Positions 53,600-64,000 of a DNA stretch of 64,000 nucleotides are shown here, in pieces. Source of the stretch: Diphasiastrum complanatum (Eukaryota; Streptophyta; Lycopodiopsida; Lycopodiales; Lycopodiaceae). The stretch spans positions 8,923,472 through 8,987,471 of the forward strand of contig CM055107.1 in NCBI GenBank assembly GCA_029204225.1. The letters run 5' to 3'. The notes under the pieces were generated by a model. The model worked only from the letters and a program-made list of their open reading frames with translations, was not told the DNA's origin and searched no databases. A program made the translations under genes and the position numbers. Positions within the stretch are counted from its first letter, which is position 1. The number at the start of each line of letters is the position of its first letter.

Positions 53600-55400
53600 T
53601 TTTGTGTCGTGTGTCGTGAAATGTTCGGCTTGATGAGAAAGCAGAACAAGGAAATTTTGTAGGATATGACAATCATTCGTCATACTACAGAGTCTATATG
53701 CCAGAGACAAACACAGTGAAGACAGTCAGAGACGTCAAATTCGATGAGAGCATAATCATGGCCAACGATGATGCTGTCAGTTATGAAGTCATTGGAAGAT
53801 AGTACTATGATCTACCAACTATGACAAAGGGAGCAGAAGACGAACACTCAGACGAAGATGTTCGAGTCGCACCTCATTCGAGTGACGAATCAGACGAAGG
53901 AAGATTCGCAAGCTAGCCTACTGCTACAATACCTGTAAACCGAAATGGTTCCAGACCTAGCAAAGTAGATAAAGACAAGAGCATTGCAGTTGCAGAAGGG
54001 TCTCCTAGAAGATCGACAAGAGAACGGAGAGTGCCAGCAAGATTTGTGCTAGGCAGCTCAACTTCTACATCAGAAGAGTTTGTGGATTCAGTGGAGAACC
54101 ACAAACATTCGAGAAAGCGATTGAATGTCCAGAGAAGGACAGATGGATCCAAGCCATGAATGAGGAGATGGAATCCATGAGGAGGAATCAGGCATGGACA
54201 TTGCAGCCATTACTAGATAAGTGAAAGACTGTAAAATGCAAGTGGGTATACAAGTTGAAGTATGGATCGAATGGATTTCTAAGTATAAAGCCAGACTTGT
54301 AGCGAAGGGTTTTTCTCAGAGATATGGTATTGACTATGCTGAGACCTTTTCTCCTGTCGTGAAACATTTGTCCCTACATTTACTGTTTGCATATGCAGTT
54401 GCTTATAATCTCAGGGTTCACATTGTGGACGAGAAGACAAGGTTCTTGCATGGCGAGCTAGACGAAGAAGTCTACATGGATCAACCTCCAGGCTACATCT
54501 CAAATTCACTTCCTACTTATGCATGCAGAATGCACAGGAGTATCTATGTTCTGAAGCAATCAGCGTGACAATGGTTTCAGAAGAACGATCAAGCCTTGAA
54601 ATCCTTGGGATTCAAGCCACTAATAGCTGATTCCAATGTTTATGTAGGAATTATAGATCCGTTGTAGCTGTACATGTGGACAACACTTTGATATTTTGCA
54701 AGAGTGAGGAGCTTATTGTTGAGGTGAAGTATGACATCTCGAAACATTTCGAGATTGCAGACCTGGGAGAAACCAGATGTTATCTTGGCTTACAAACTGA
54801 CAGGGACTATGAGGGAGGTAAATCGTACTTCATCAGTCCAAATATACCCAAAAAATCCTAGAAGATTTCGGGATGCTAAGTTGCAAAGGAGCAAATACTC
54901 CAATGCTTGCAGAAACAGTCCCGACGAATGAAGACTGTTCGAAGATTGAAGAAGAAAAAGAAATGATGGAGCTTACACCATACAAAAAGTTGATTGGATC
55001 GCTGATGTACCTTGCAGATAACACATGTCCTGACATTGCTTATGCCGTGTTCAAGATGAGCCAATTCTGTACGAATCCAGGCTCAACTCATTGGAAGATT
55101 GCGAAATGAATTTTGCAATACCTTCAATCAACGGAGGATTTTGGATTGTGTTATTCTCGTAATGCAGGGTTCTAGATGCTTTCCTACAGTGATGCTAGCC
55201 GGGCATCTCTCAAGGACGACTGCAAAAGTGTCTCAGGAAGATGCACCATCGCGTCAGGAGCAGCAATTCTCTAGTTCAGCAAAAAGCAGATCGTTGTGGC
55301 TCAGTCATTCTACGAAGCGGATTACATTGCAGCAGCAAAGATGGCCAATGGAATCATTTGGCTCAAACAGTTCCTTAACGAACTAGGCGAAATGACTTGA
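53600..55400 (+). pseudogene. Copia pol remnant (integrase tail, RT, RNase H)
   Basis: The first motif is GNFVGYDNHSSYYRVYMPET, then RDVKFDESIIM and RRSTRERRVPARF. RT starts WIQAMNEEMESMRRNQAWTL and KCKWVYKLKYGS. After shifts it continues RLVAKGFSQRYGIDYAETFS and EEVYMDQPPGY. The catalytic YVDD has decayed to HVDNTL. RNase H follows with TCPDIAYAVFKMSQFC, LSYSDASRASLKDDCKS and KKQIVVAQSFYEADYIAAAK. At least six stops or frameshifts occur. The integrase core and gag are missing, and no 3' LTR was recognised. Confidence 0.88.
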
Positions 55401-56034
55401 GGTGCCATCTTTGGTAAATATTGCTACATGAAAAATGACGCATTGAAAACATGTTTTCATCAAGCATGGGATTGCCATTTGGGTTGGGCATGGCGGGAAC
55501 ATGGAGAACAGATGGGGTGTTCAATACTTGGAGGGAAGAGCTACATGAGTAAGCTATTGGGATTGTACATTGACATATCATTTATTTATTATCTCAAGAG
55601 CATTTGAAAGAACATACCAATCAAAATAACTAGTGGTTAAATGTTAGTGAGAGTGACAATGAAATGTGCAATAGGCTTGAATAGGGCAAGGTAAACGTAT
55701 CAAAATGAAACTAGGTCAATAGGGGAGTCACTATCTTGCATGTGGACAAAAACTAGGTGGCATAATGTGAAGAGGTCAAAATCTAGGTGGCAACTCTGAA
55801 ATTGGTTGCCATATGTATGTGAGTCAATAGTGAGTTACGATTGATCATGCAATAGGTCCTGGCTAGGCAATATGTAGTTGTGTTTGAATACGAATGGCAT
55901 GCCTAAAATTATGTGGTTTTGGCCCCGACTAAGTCACATGTGATTTTTATATAATGACAATTTTAGAGGGTAGGCGATTCACTAGACAGTTGGTGCATCA
56001 CTATTGGTCAAGCAAGTCACCAATGAGAATGCTT

Positions 56035-56035
<1 letters not shown>
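55401..56035. other. No gene recognised
   Basis: Flank of the Copia remnant, with AGTCAATAG-type motifs and no coding domain. Confidence 0.3.
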
Positions 56036-56101
<66 letters not shown>

Positions 56102-56122
56102 GCGCGCGCATGTGTGTGTGTG
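56036..56122 (+). repeat. (GT)n microsatellite, about 85 bp
   Basis: Nearly pure TG dinucleotides, interrupted by GCGCGCGCA near 56102. Open frames here are artefacts. Confidence 0.95.
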
Positions 56123-58390
56123 ATATTTTTTGGATTTTGTCAATGTAATTTGCAAACTTGAAAAGTCATTATTCAATCTCAACGAGTCTATGATTATGTA
56201 GATAACTAGGGAGATAGTGTACTTTTTTCCACATAAAATGCAAGAGCCCATTAAAAGTTCTTTCATGGATTTTGTGTCTCAAACCAATCATAAGAAGTAA
56301 AATTAGCTTCTACTTACTTTCAATAAGATAAAGTTAATAAAATGAACAAGTTTATAGAGCTTCAAAGTAGTGAACACTAAACAAAAAATAAATTCAACCA
56401 AGAGGACCAAAAACAAAAAAACAATCTCAAGGAAAGAGCTTTACGCTCCTTGTCACAAATGCCACATGTTCCACGATTTTTGATTATATATGGAAGGCAC
56501 TTGCAGGAGAATACAAAGGGAGTAAATGCCATAGTATAGTGGAAGATGTTTGATGATAAATGGAAGGCACTTGTAGGAGTATACAAAGGGAGTAAATGTC
56601 GTGGTATAGTGAAAACTATGGTGATGTTCACCTCAAAATAATCGTATGTTTAACCACAATACTAAGAGAAAAAGAAAGCTTTAACACTTATAAATCACAT
56701 GAACCAATTGAAAATTAAAAAAAAAAAACTCCTAAGCTACTCCTACTTTATCTTCCTCACTCTTTTCTCTCTTCTTGAAAAAATAAGACTACTATTTTCA
56801 ATCACGAACTAAAAAGGCAAAGCAAGAACTAAAATGTAAGAAGTTAGAACCTTCTTGCCTAAAATAAGAAATTTGTCCTCTAAAAAGTGGTGAGTTGGGC
56901 AAGACTTCCTTTTCTCTCTTGAGATCGGAAGTCTGCCACACATATGGGGACAAACAAGAAAATTAGAAGAATAGAAATTTAATAACTTTTTAGCTTACCT
57001 TAAAAAAGGGTAAATAACTCCATAGCATTATATAAAGGTTAAAATTCTTATTGAGCTTAAATTTAGGAGAATATTAAAAGTGAAAAGCCAATCTTAAAAA
57101 TTGGCTTGTTTGTAGCTATGGGTTTTTTAAGAGGTAGTGGCTTTAATTATCTAAACTAGCATTGTCTTAGACAACAAATTTGAAGGTGAGGAAGATGGCT
57201 ATCATACTTATTCAACTTGAATGAGGTCACTAGAAAGACCATTCCCTTGTGTAAAGGCCAAGTGATTTGTTTATACTTTCACCCAAAATTGCTGTAAATC
57301 TTTTTTGATATATCGTATAAATAAACTAATCGAAATTTTACCAACAATTGAAACTCTTTATGGACATGTAATAACTTTTTTGAAAAGAACTAGATAACAT
57401 GTCTAATGAAAAACAAATTCCTTGGTTGAGAGTCTAGGCTTAAGTGCTAGGACTTGCCCTAAAAAACCATGTCAATCTCATTTGTGCTTGCCTTTTGACT
57501 ATCAAATTCCATGAGCTTAAGAGTGTAACATTTTGGGCCCATTAATATGGGTTTTGCACTATTTAGTTCCCTCTAGATTACAAAAAAGAAAAGAAAAGAA
57601 CATATAAATTAATGACCTTTGCATTCATAAAATAACTGGCCAAACATTTTACTTTATGGATGAATTTTTTATTTGTGGCCCATGGCTATTTATTTTTGCG
57701 AAAGCAAAAAATACTTCCTCCAATTTCTTTACATCTTTTTTAAAATGTGCCACAATTTGGCTTTGAAACTTTCTATACATTTTAAAATCATTTCATGTCG
57801 ACTTTCACTCTCAAGAATCACAAAATTCATTGAATCCACTTCCTAAGAAATGATATTCTTTGCATAGTTTAATGCTTTCAAGAACGAAAAGTAAACTAAC
57901 ATGACGTTCCTTCACGAAAGTATTTTGACAAATTTCAAAAGTATGTCTCACATCAAGATGCATTTAGAGTATATTTTAAGCTTGGACAAAATTGACCACA
58001 CATCACACACCAACTTTGAACCTTAAAGGACTTAGAGGCCAAAGAAATTGACTAGCTTGTGTTAAAGCAAAAAGTTCAACCACTTTTCAAAAAGATGAGC
58101 AAAGCATTTGGGCAAAAACATCCCAAAGTGGTAAGTTTCACTTTTGGTACACTTTATTTCTTCCATTAATACTTTCTCTAAAAAGGCTTGGATTTAGTTT
58201 ATGAATGTCAAATCACGGTTGATAGATTTTTTCATTGAGTTCAACATGCTACTTGAGAATCAAGTTGAAAAAAGAAATTACAATGTTTAGGACAAATAGA
58301 GGTGATGAATTCAATTCAACAACTTATGCAAACAAAATGAGATTAAAAACATCTTACCATTTGTATTGGGTAGCAGCAGCGAAATGACAA
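56123..58390. other. AT-rich intergenic DNA with one tandem duplication
   Basis: At 56487-56622 a roughly 67-bp unit (ATGGAAGGCACTTG.AGGAG.ATACAAAGGG) is duplicated in tandem. No coding domain was found in the remaining 2 kb on either strand. Confidence 0.45.
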
Positions 58391-58394
58391 ATTT

Positions 58395-58960
58395 TTTTTG
58401 CAAAAAAGACTACCAACAAAAGTATTAGACTATCAGACACTCGAACGAAAGTTCAAACCAAAGGCATTTTTGTGGGTTATGCTGACAAGTCAAAAGCTTA
58501 TAAGATATGTGGTTATGCTGTTAAAAAGTCATCGTCAATAGATGTACATGTTTCTAGTTATGTTTTTGCTCTTGGCTTTGCAACAATCTCATGGGTTAGC
58601 AAGAAGCAATATAAAGTTGCATTATCTTCAACTAAATTTGAGTAAAAGGTAGCGGCGAATGCAGCGTTTGAGTGCACTTGGTTACAAAGATTACTTACAA
58701 GTAGATGCAATTCTAATTTGAGTTGCATAAAAATCCAATATTCCAAGCTCGTACTAAACACATAAAAGTCCTTTATCATTTTATTCGTGACAAGATTCAT
58801 GCAAAGGAGGTGAAGCTTGCCTATGTTTCCACAAATGAATATGCTACAGATAAAAAGGTCTTAGTAAAGAAAAATTCGAAAAATCCAACTAGTCATTAAA
58901 CGAGAGCAATATCCAATTGAGTAGGGCTGAAACAACTTGGATGCTATCTTAAGGTGCTTA
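58395..58960 (+). pseudogene. Copia derivative: integrase tail fused to RNase H
   Basis: The frame reads TKGIFVGYADKSKAYKI (end of integrase), then ALGFATISWVSKKQYKVALS and TKFE, a TAA, and AANAAFECTWLQRLL. It continues in another frame with FQARTKHIKVLYHFIRDKIH and AKEVKLAYVSTNEYATD. All of RT has been deleted between the two domains. This is the third internally deleted Copia of this kind in the window. Confidence 0.8.
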
Positions 58961-59363
58961 GTGATTTAGACTAGATCTACTTTACGCGTATTTTCAGTTA
59001 CTCGGTTGGTTGAATGAAGTGATGGTTACTTCAAGATTGATTGTGCTTTTTTGCAAATGCTTTTGTAGTATTCTTGTTCATGTGTAGTTATTGTTGCAAG
59101 TGTGATAGATGATTAACAAACTTCATAATTTTTTTTCCACTTGACTTAGAACCCTCTTAGTGTGTGAATCCCTTGTCTGAGCAATTCGAGCAATGAATGA
59201 TAGGGCATAATGCCTGAGCAAGACTGAAACATGTACAAAAATGCGACTGAACTTGTTGTTGGGTAAAGCTCTTGGACATGGCTTTACACCCTCTTGAACG
59301 GTTGCCCTCAAGGGTCATAAAGCCCCCAGGAGTAGGTCTCCATGGTCCATCGAAAACATCGAT
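58961..59363. other. No gene recognised
   Basis: Flank between the Copia piece and the minisatellite; a few minus-strand frames without domains. Confidence 0.3.
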
Positions 59364-59521
59364 GATACTTGATTCCTTCTTCTGGGTGGAGCTTGAGGAC
59401 ATTTAGAGGGTGGTTCGATACTTGGTTGCTTCTTCTGGAGTGGAGCTGAGGACATTTAGAGGGTGGTTCGGTACTTGCTTCCTTCTTTTGGAGTGAGCTG
59501 AGGACATTTAGAGGGTGGTTC
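59364..59521 (+). repeat. Minisatellite, three 52-53-bp units
   Basis: Units start at 59364, 59417 and 59470 and end with GAGGACATTTAGAGGGTGGT. It lies about 1 kb upstream of the DUF21 start codon. Confidence 0.9.
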
Positions 59522-60543
59522 GGAGGGCCATGTGAAGCCACTATTTGATAGAAAGGATTTCATCACATTGTCAAGAGTTTGAAGAGGATTGACCATCCTT
59601 GAAATGGAGATGAGAATGAGAATTGAATCTATAAAGTTGGGATGACGAAAGCACTAAAACCCTCATATAGTGTGAAACCATACTCTCACAAAAATTGGGA
59701 GGCGAAAAATACAACAACGTGGCGGAACCCAAAAAAAAAAAAACACAAGAAGAAGAAGAAGAAGAAGAATAGAGCTCTTTCTGCGAGCTCGCTCTTGCTC
59801 GCGCTAGCACAACTGAATTGGCAATTGGCACGGAATGCTTGTGAAAGAACGGTCGGCAACAGGAGCGAGCACTTGGCAGCACAAGGAAGGAATGAATGAA
59901 TGAAGGAAGAGTGGGTGGGTGATGCAGCAGCAGCAGCGGTAGCTGTAGTGAGAGCGTTTTGTTGCTCCTGTGCTTCTGAAGCAGTTGCGCTACCTTTTTG
60001 CGCGCGAGGTTTGAATGAGCGTAGTGGGCAGCATCAGCAGCCAGTCACCACCCGCACTCAGCACGCTGCCTTCGCTCCTCTCACGAAATTCACGAAAACG
60101 GGCAGATTGAGGCGTTTTGTAGAGCTGATTTGATCCTTTTCCGAAGAATTTTTGTGCAGGGTTCGTGAAAGCACTGTTGTATTGGACTCAGAAGAAGAAT
60201 CAGCTATGTCAGGGGGAGTCGAAACTTTGTTGATGGCTTGTTTTCTTCGCTCTAATCCGCTTCATAGAGTAAGCTAGTCGGCTAGAGATCAAACAGGGAT
60301 TGAAATCTTTGTTCTAGAGCTAATGGGTAGTTTCATGGGAAGGCTTACACCATATTTGTGTAGCCACCAGGTCGTTTCATACCTTTAGCTGCGACAATTG
60401 AAGCTACAATCTGTGCAGATGAAATGCTATGCAGGGAGAGTTGTCTATGGGTAGGATTCACAAGATAGGAAACTAGATTGAAGGCAATTGTGCCAAGTTT
60501 TCGGGAAGGCAGGCTGAGACTGCAAGAGTCAAAGGGAGTCAAG
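59522..60543 (+). promoter_or_regulatory. Presumed promoter and 5' UTR of the DUF21 gene
   Basis: It contains an A-run followed by (GAA)n at 59735-59769, a short (GCA)n run near 59921, and a GC-rich segment at 59.95-60.06 kb. A leader intron is possible but was not resolved. Confidence 0.4.
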
Positions 60544-60781
60544 ATGATGGGTGTGCTATCCTCAATCTTGACATGGCTCGCTAAGACGGGGCATTTTCCT
60601 TCTGACCAGAATGACATGCAAGTGGGTGAAGTCCTGTGGTGGGCATATCTGGGTGTTTCAGCTGGGCTGGTGCTATTTGGGGGAATCATGTCAGGGCTGA
60701 CATTGGGGTTGATGTCACTTGGGCCTGTGGAGTTGGAAATTCTGCGCCGGAGCGGTACACAAAAGCAGCAGAAAGAGGCTG
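60544..60781 (+). CDS. DUF21/CNNM-like membrane protein, first coding exon
   Basis: The exon starts MMGVLSSILTWL and enters the N-terminal part of the DUF21 (CNNM transmembrane) domain: WAYLGVSAGLVLFGGIMSGL, a membrane helix, then TLGLMSLGPVELEILRRSG, the conserved loop of the family. It ends at a donor, GCTG|GTAACG, inside KQQKEAG. Plant members couple DUF21 to CBS domains and are thought to act in metal ion transport or homeostasis in membranes. The rest of DUF21 and the CBS pair should follow, but no second exon was found before the window end, so the first intron exceeds 3.2 kb. The first ATG after the in-frame open stretch is used; the next codon is also ATG. Confidence 0.85.
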
Positions 60782-63700
60782 GTAACGTTTTTCTTTTTAT
60801 TTGTATATTGCAAACACTGGTTGTGAATCTTCAATCGATAGCTAGTCAAGCTTGATCAGAAATATAATACATTATTACTTGCTCTTCACTTCTTCTTCTA
60901 ATGGAACCTTTTTCTCATTTTTTGGAGTATTTAAGGGAATTGTTTTTTGTACTTCATCTTTCTCCTGAATTTGACTGTAATTTTTATAACAGTCTGTGTA
61001 GTGCCATCCTTTCCCTTCTTTAACTTTGTGCCCTTGTTTAATACTTACCTGCATTGAAAGTCGTGGCGTTCTGCCTTCTCTGAGTTTGGTTTTGATCTGG
61101 TATGCACCGATTTGATTTTTTCTACTGGGGTAGCATGGAGCATGTTCGAAGCAAAGGGAGTGCGTTAATAGAAGAGTTGCACGTTAAGCGTCTCAACATT
61201 TGAATGTTATGGATCATTGTCTCCCCTAAAAGCAGTGCACGAAAAGGACTAAAGTTGCCAAAATATCCATCATGATGTGGGTAGTCTATAGTTGTACTTC
61301 AAAATTGTCAAGATCAATGTAAATTATGACAATGGTCGTCCGATTTGCGATTACAAATTGCAAATTCAAGATTTCTCACTTTCCTTTTATTACTTAGATT
61401 CTTCTTGAAATGTTAGACTAGCAATGCTCCAGCTTCTTGCCAGACTTATGAATACAATATCTCATAAAGCATCACATATGACAATATTGAGCAAAAAACA
61501 GAATGGATTATAATGATCTGCAATTACTTTCAATCTATGAACATCAATAAGCTGAGCATAGGTCAAATTGTAGAGACTCCTCCCAAAGAAAATGCCAATG
61601 AATATCCTATGAAGAACTCCAGGTATCATACAATGCACTAATTGTAGAGTCCATGTAGCATCTAGGCACCCTTATGGGATCCTTCTTGGGAGGTACCAAA
61701 TAAGGCTAGAGTTGACATTATCCTAAGTGGCTCCTATGCTCTACAACTTGGCCCAATGTCCCATATAGCCTAGCCTTGGCAACATAATAGTTGAAATTAA
61801 GGTTGCATAGGCCAAGACTGCCTGGTGAGAGTAATGAAAAATAGCATGGTAGAGACAAAGAAACTCCAAGTTGTTGACCCATGCATATTCTTCAAAAGTA
61901 GTAGGACAGCTATGAACTGCCTTGAAATCAGACAGCAAATACAGCTGAATATCAACATACGGACATTGAATTCTAGGTAAACGAAATGGCTTAAGAGATG
62001 ACGGGTGCCATGTAAGATTAGTGGGCAATGGCGTATATAGATGCCAAGTGGGCCATATAGACAAAAAACATGCATTACTAATAGTCTCAAGACAAAAGTA
62101 GTTATCACCATGTTTCCATTTGTAGTGTTTCCACCTGATTTATAATCAGCTGATTCTAAGTTGAATGAACCATGATTCAATTCTGTTGCAATATTAGGCC
62201 TTGCCTATTTGAATCACAAAGAATCACCCTCCTTTTTCTGTTGAAAACTCTTTATCACTTATATCTTGTAGCATAAATTGACAGTTGGTTTAGGGTACAA
62301 ATTACATTTACACAAGTCTCTACAATAGCCTTCTTAGAATCTAACCTCTCATAAACTTGTATCAAATAACACTAGTAAAGAGACATTAGAGGAACCCCAT
62401 CCGTAGAGTCAATGCATAGTCAGCCACGTGCAATGGGAATTACACCAAATCCAAAAGATCTATTTCCTAAACTCCTTGCTATGGTGTCCCATACCACCAC
62501 AACCCACCGCTAAAGCAAAGATGCCAAGCTCAGGTACTAGAAAACCTTAGGACTCGCTTCATATTGAGAACATAATGTTGATCCAATGGATGCCTTTTGT
62601 GTGCCAAGACTTCCTAGTTATACAACCTTAGTCCACATGCTTTACTCCAAATATACTTTGGTAGCTTCCAACTACGATGTTCATACACTAATTATCCACT
62701 AATAATCAATTCTAACTTTAGGCATAGGGCCTCGTGCATACACTAAATCTAGCCATAACTTAAGTCGTGGTACACTGGGCCTCAATATAGTTCTACTGGA
62801 GCTAACTTGAGTCCTCTAACCTCTATGGCATCCCGTGACCTGAGGTTAGTGCATAATTTAGTGGAGTTAATCAGGGACATTATATTGAACTTCCACACTT
62901 AGATTGCCTTTCAATAATGAATCATCATATTGCAAATGTTTATGATCGTTCGTTACAACTTACAACTTACAAGCACAACTTAGTACTTATTTTTCATAAG
63001 TGTACGATTGGTTATAGATTATTATACTTAGTTGACCAATGAAAACCTAGCATCAAGTGTCACATTGCACAAAAGCATTTGAGCTTTCCAAATATCTATT
63101 GAATTGATCTGGATCATGAATCTCCATTTCTATTTCAATGAATCACAATATGAGGAAAGTATGGTGGAAAGTGATCAATTGACATGGTCAAAGACCTTGC
63201 AAGGTTCTTGGACCTGCACTTTCGTTTCTTAGTCCCATGACGATGGTACCCATTAACCATACACTAGGTCACTAGACTATTCGTCCTTACTAGATTACAT
63301 GCCAACTCTTAGAGCTTGGATAATCTAGTAGCTACTTAGTCAAGAGTTTATAAGGTTTCTTAGGTTGAAGGTACCTATATTTACAATATTATATTGTATA
63401 TGAAACAATTCACAATAAATAATTCATCGTAGTTTAGTATAGTACTAAGGGGGCCTTAGTCCCAGAGGATGACATCAATTCCATAGCAGCAACCATTGAT
63501 CTAGTCTACAAAGTGATTATACAACAAGTGTTGATCTACTGTATCATACTTTCCTTTTCCATGACTATATTGATAGTGGGAGTTGGGACACTTATCTTTG
63601 TGGGGGGGGGGGGGACATGGTGAGTTACATTTATTTGTTAGTAGCTAGTTGTTTTGATAGTCCATTATCTCATTCACAGTACTTTAATATTATTGGTCCA

Positions 63701-64000
63701 TTGTATCAATAGTCAAGTCGATGCTTTAAGCAAACCCCTATGACTTGGGCCTTGGTGACCCAACAAGTATTTGAATTTTTTTTTTTTAAAGTATTATTTG
63801 ACATTTGACCATGTGATAAGACCTAGTGTACTAAGTTGTGGACCTAACGCTTATTGGGCCTTTGTAACTTACGTAGTGAGCTCCTTTTGTGACAATTTGA
63901 CGATTGAGAGCTTAGCTTTTTAGAGTGAAGAAGTGTAGATCAAAATCATAATAGCATTCATCATTTTTGAGCAAGTATTGATCATAGCTAGTTTCTTAAG
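60782..64000 (+). other. First intron of the DUF21 gene (no further exon seen)
   Basis: AT-rich sequence without a recognised transposon domain. Paired minus-strand open frames at 61.74-62.18 kb show no known motif. A run of 12 G lies at 63601-63612. Confidence 0.45.

Noticed and set aside
55954-56266. Frames with HTHTHT or CVCVCV
   Set aside because: (GT)n microsatellite.
59642-59899. Lys-rich frame at the (GAA)n run
   Set aside because: Simple-sequence artefact in the DUF21 gene leader region.
61741-62180. Two overlapping minus-strand frames of about 110-130 codons
   Set aside because: No recognisable domain; they overlap each other in different frames in an intron.

Overview
The window looks like nuclear DNA of a land plant with a large, retrotransposon-filled genome. 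Long-intron genes lie in a sea of nested Copia and Gypsy elements, dinucleotide microsatellites and gene fragments. A seed-free plant such as a fern is favoured. A mitochondrial-type fragment at 27.0-27.6 kb carries a cytochrome b (cob) exon between two group II introns, and cob is normally intron-free in seed plants. This lineage call is an inference, not a proof.

Host genes are few. (1) At 5.7-6.3 kb (minus) is the first exon of an aldo-keto reductase with its catalytic tetrad intact; its 3' exons are not in view. (2) At 43.5-49.5 kb (plus) is a complete three-exon gene for a kinesin-light-chain-related (KLCR/CMU-type) TPR protein of 957 residues, with a long repeat-containing N-terminal extension. 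(3) At 60.5 kb (plus) is the first coding exon of a DUF21/CNNM-like membrane protein that continues beyond the right edge. Broken host fragments are an LRR piece (19.1-19.7 kb, plus) and a cytochrome P450 piece (19.9-20.5 kb, minus) lying head to head.

Transposon layout from left to right: an unbroken minus-strand Gypsy gag-pol reading frame with LTR and primer-binding site (1-3540); an old LTR remnant (4.1-4.8 kb); a cluster of internally deleted Copia derivatives (7.8-13.4 kb); a broken Gypsy pol (13.9-16.2 kb); a solo Copia LTR and a truncated Copia (21.5-26.4 kb), both inside the mitochondrial-type fragment; a Gypsy gag-protease (27.7-35.5 kb) split by a structurally complete Copia element (28144-34140, 691-bp LTRs, target duplication GTGGA); a LINE fragment (50.1 kb); and further Copia remnants (50.8-58.9 kb).

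The most unusual part is 35.5-38.7 kb. A decayed PIF1-type helicase is followed on the same strand by an unrecognised three-exon gene and then by a two-exon GIY-YIG nuclease gene whose catalytic residues survive. An 85-bp tRNA-like insertion flanked by a 9-bp target duplication sits in the helicase, and leaving it out rejoins the frame. The trio may be the remains of an undescribed DNA mobile element. A possible Helitron-like end lies 0.25 kb downstream, but no Rep, transposase or integrase was seen.
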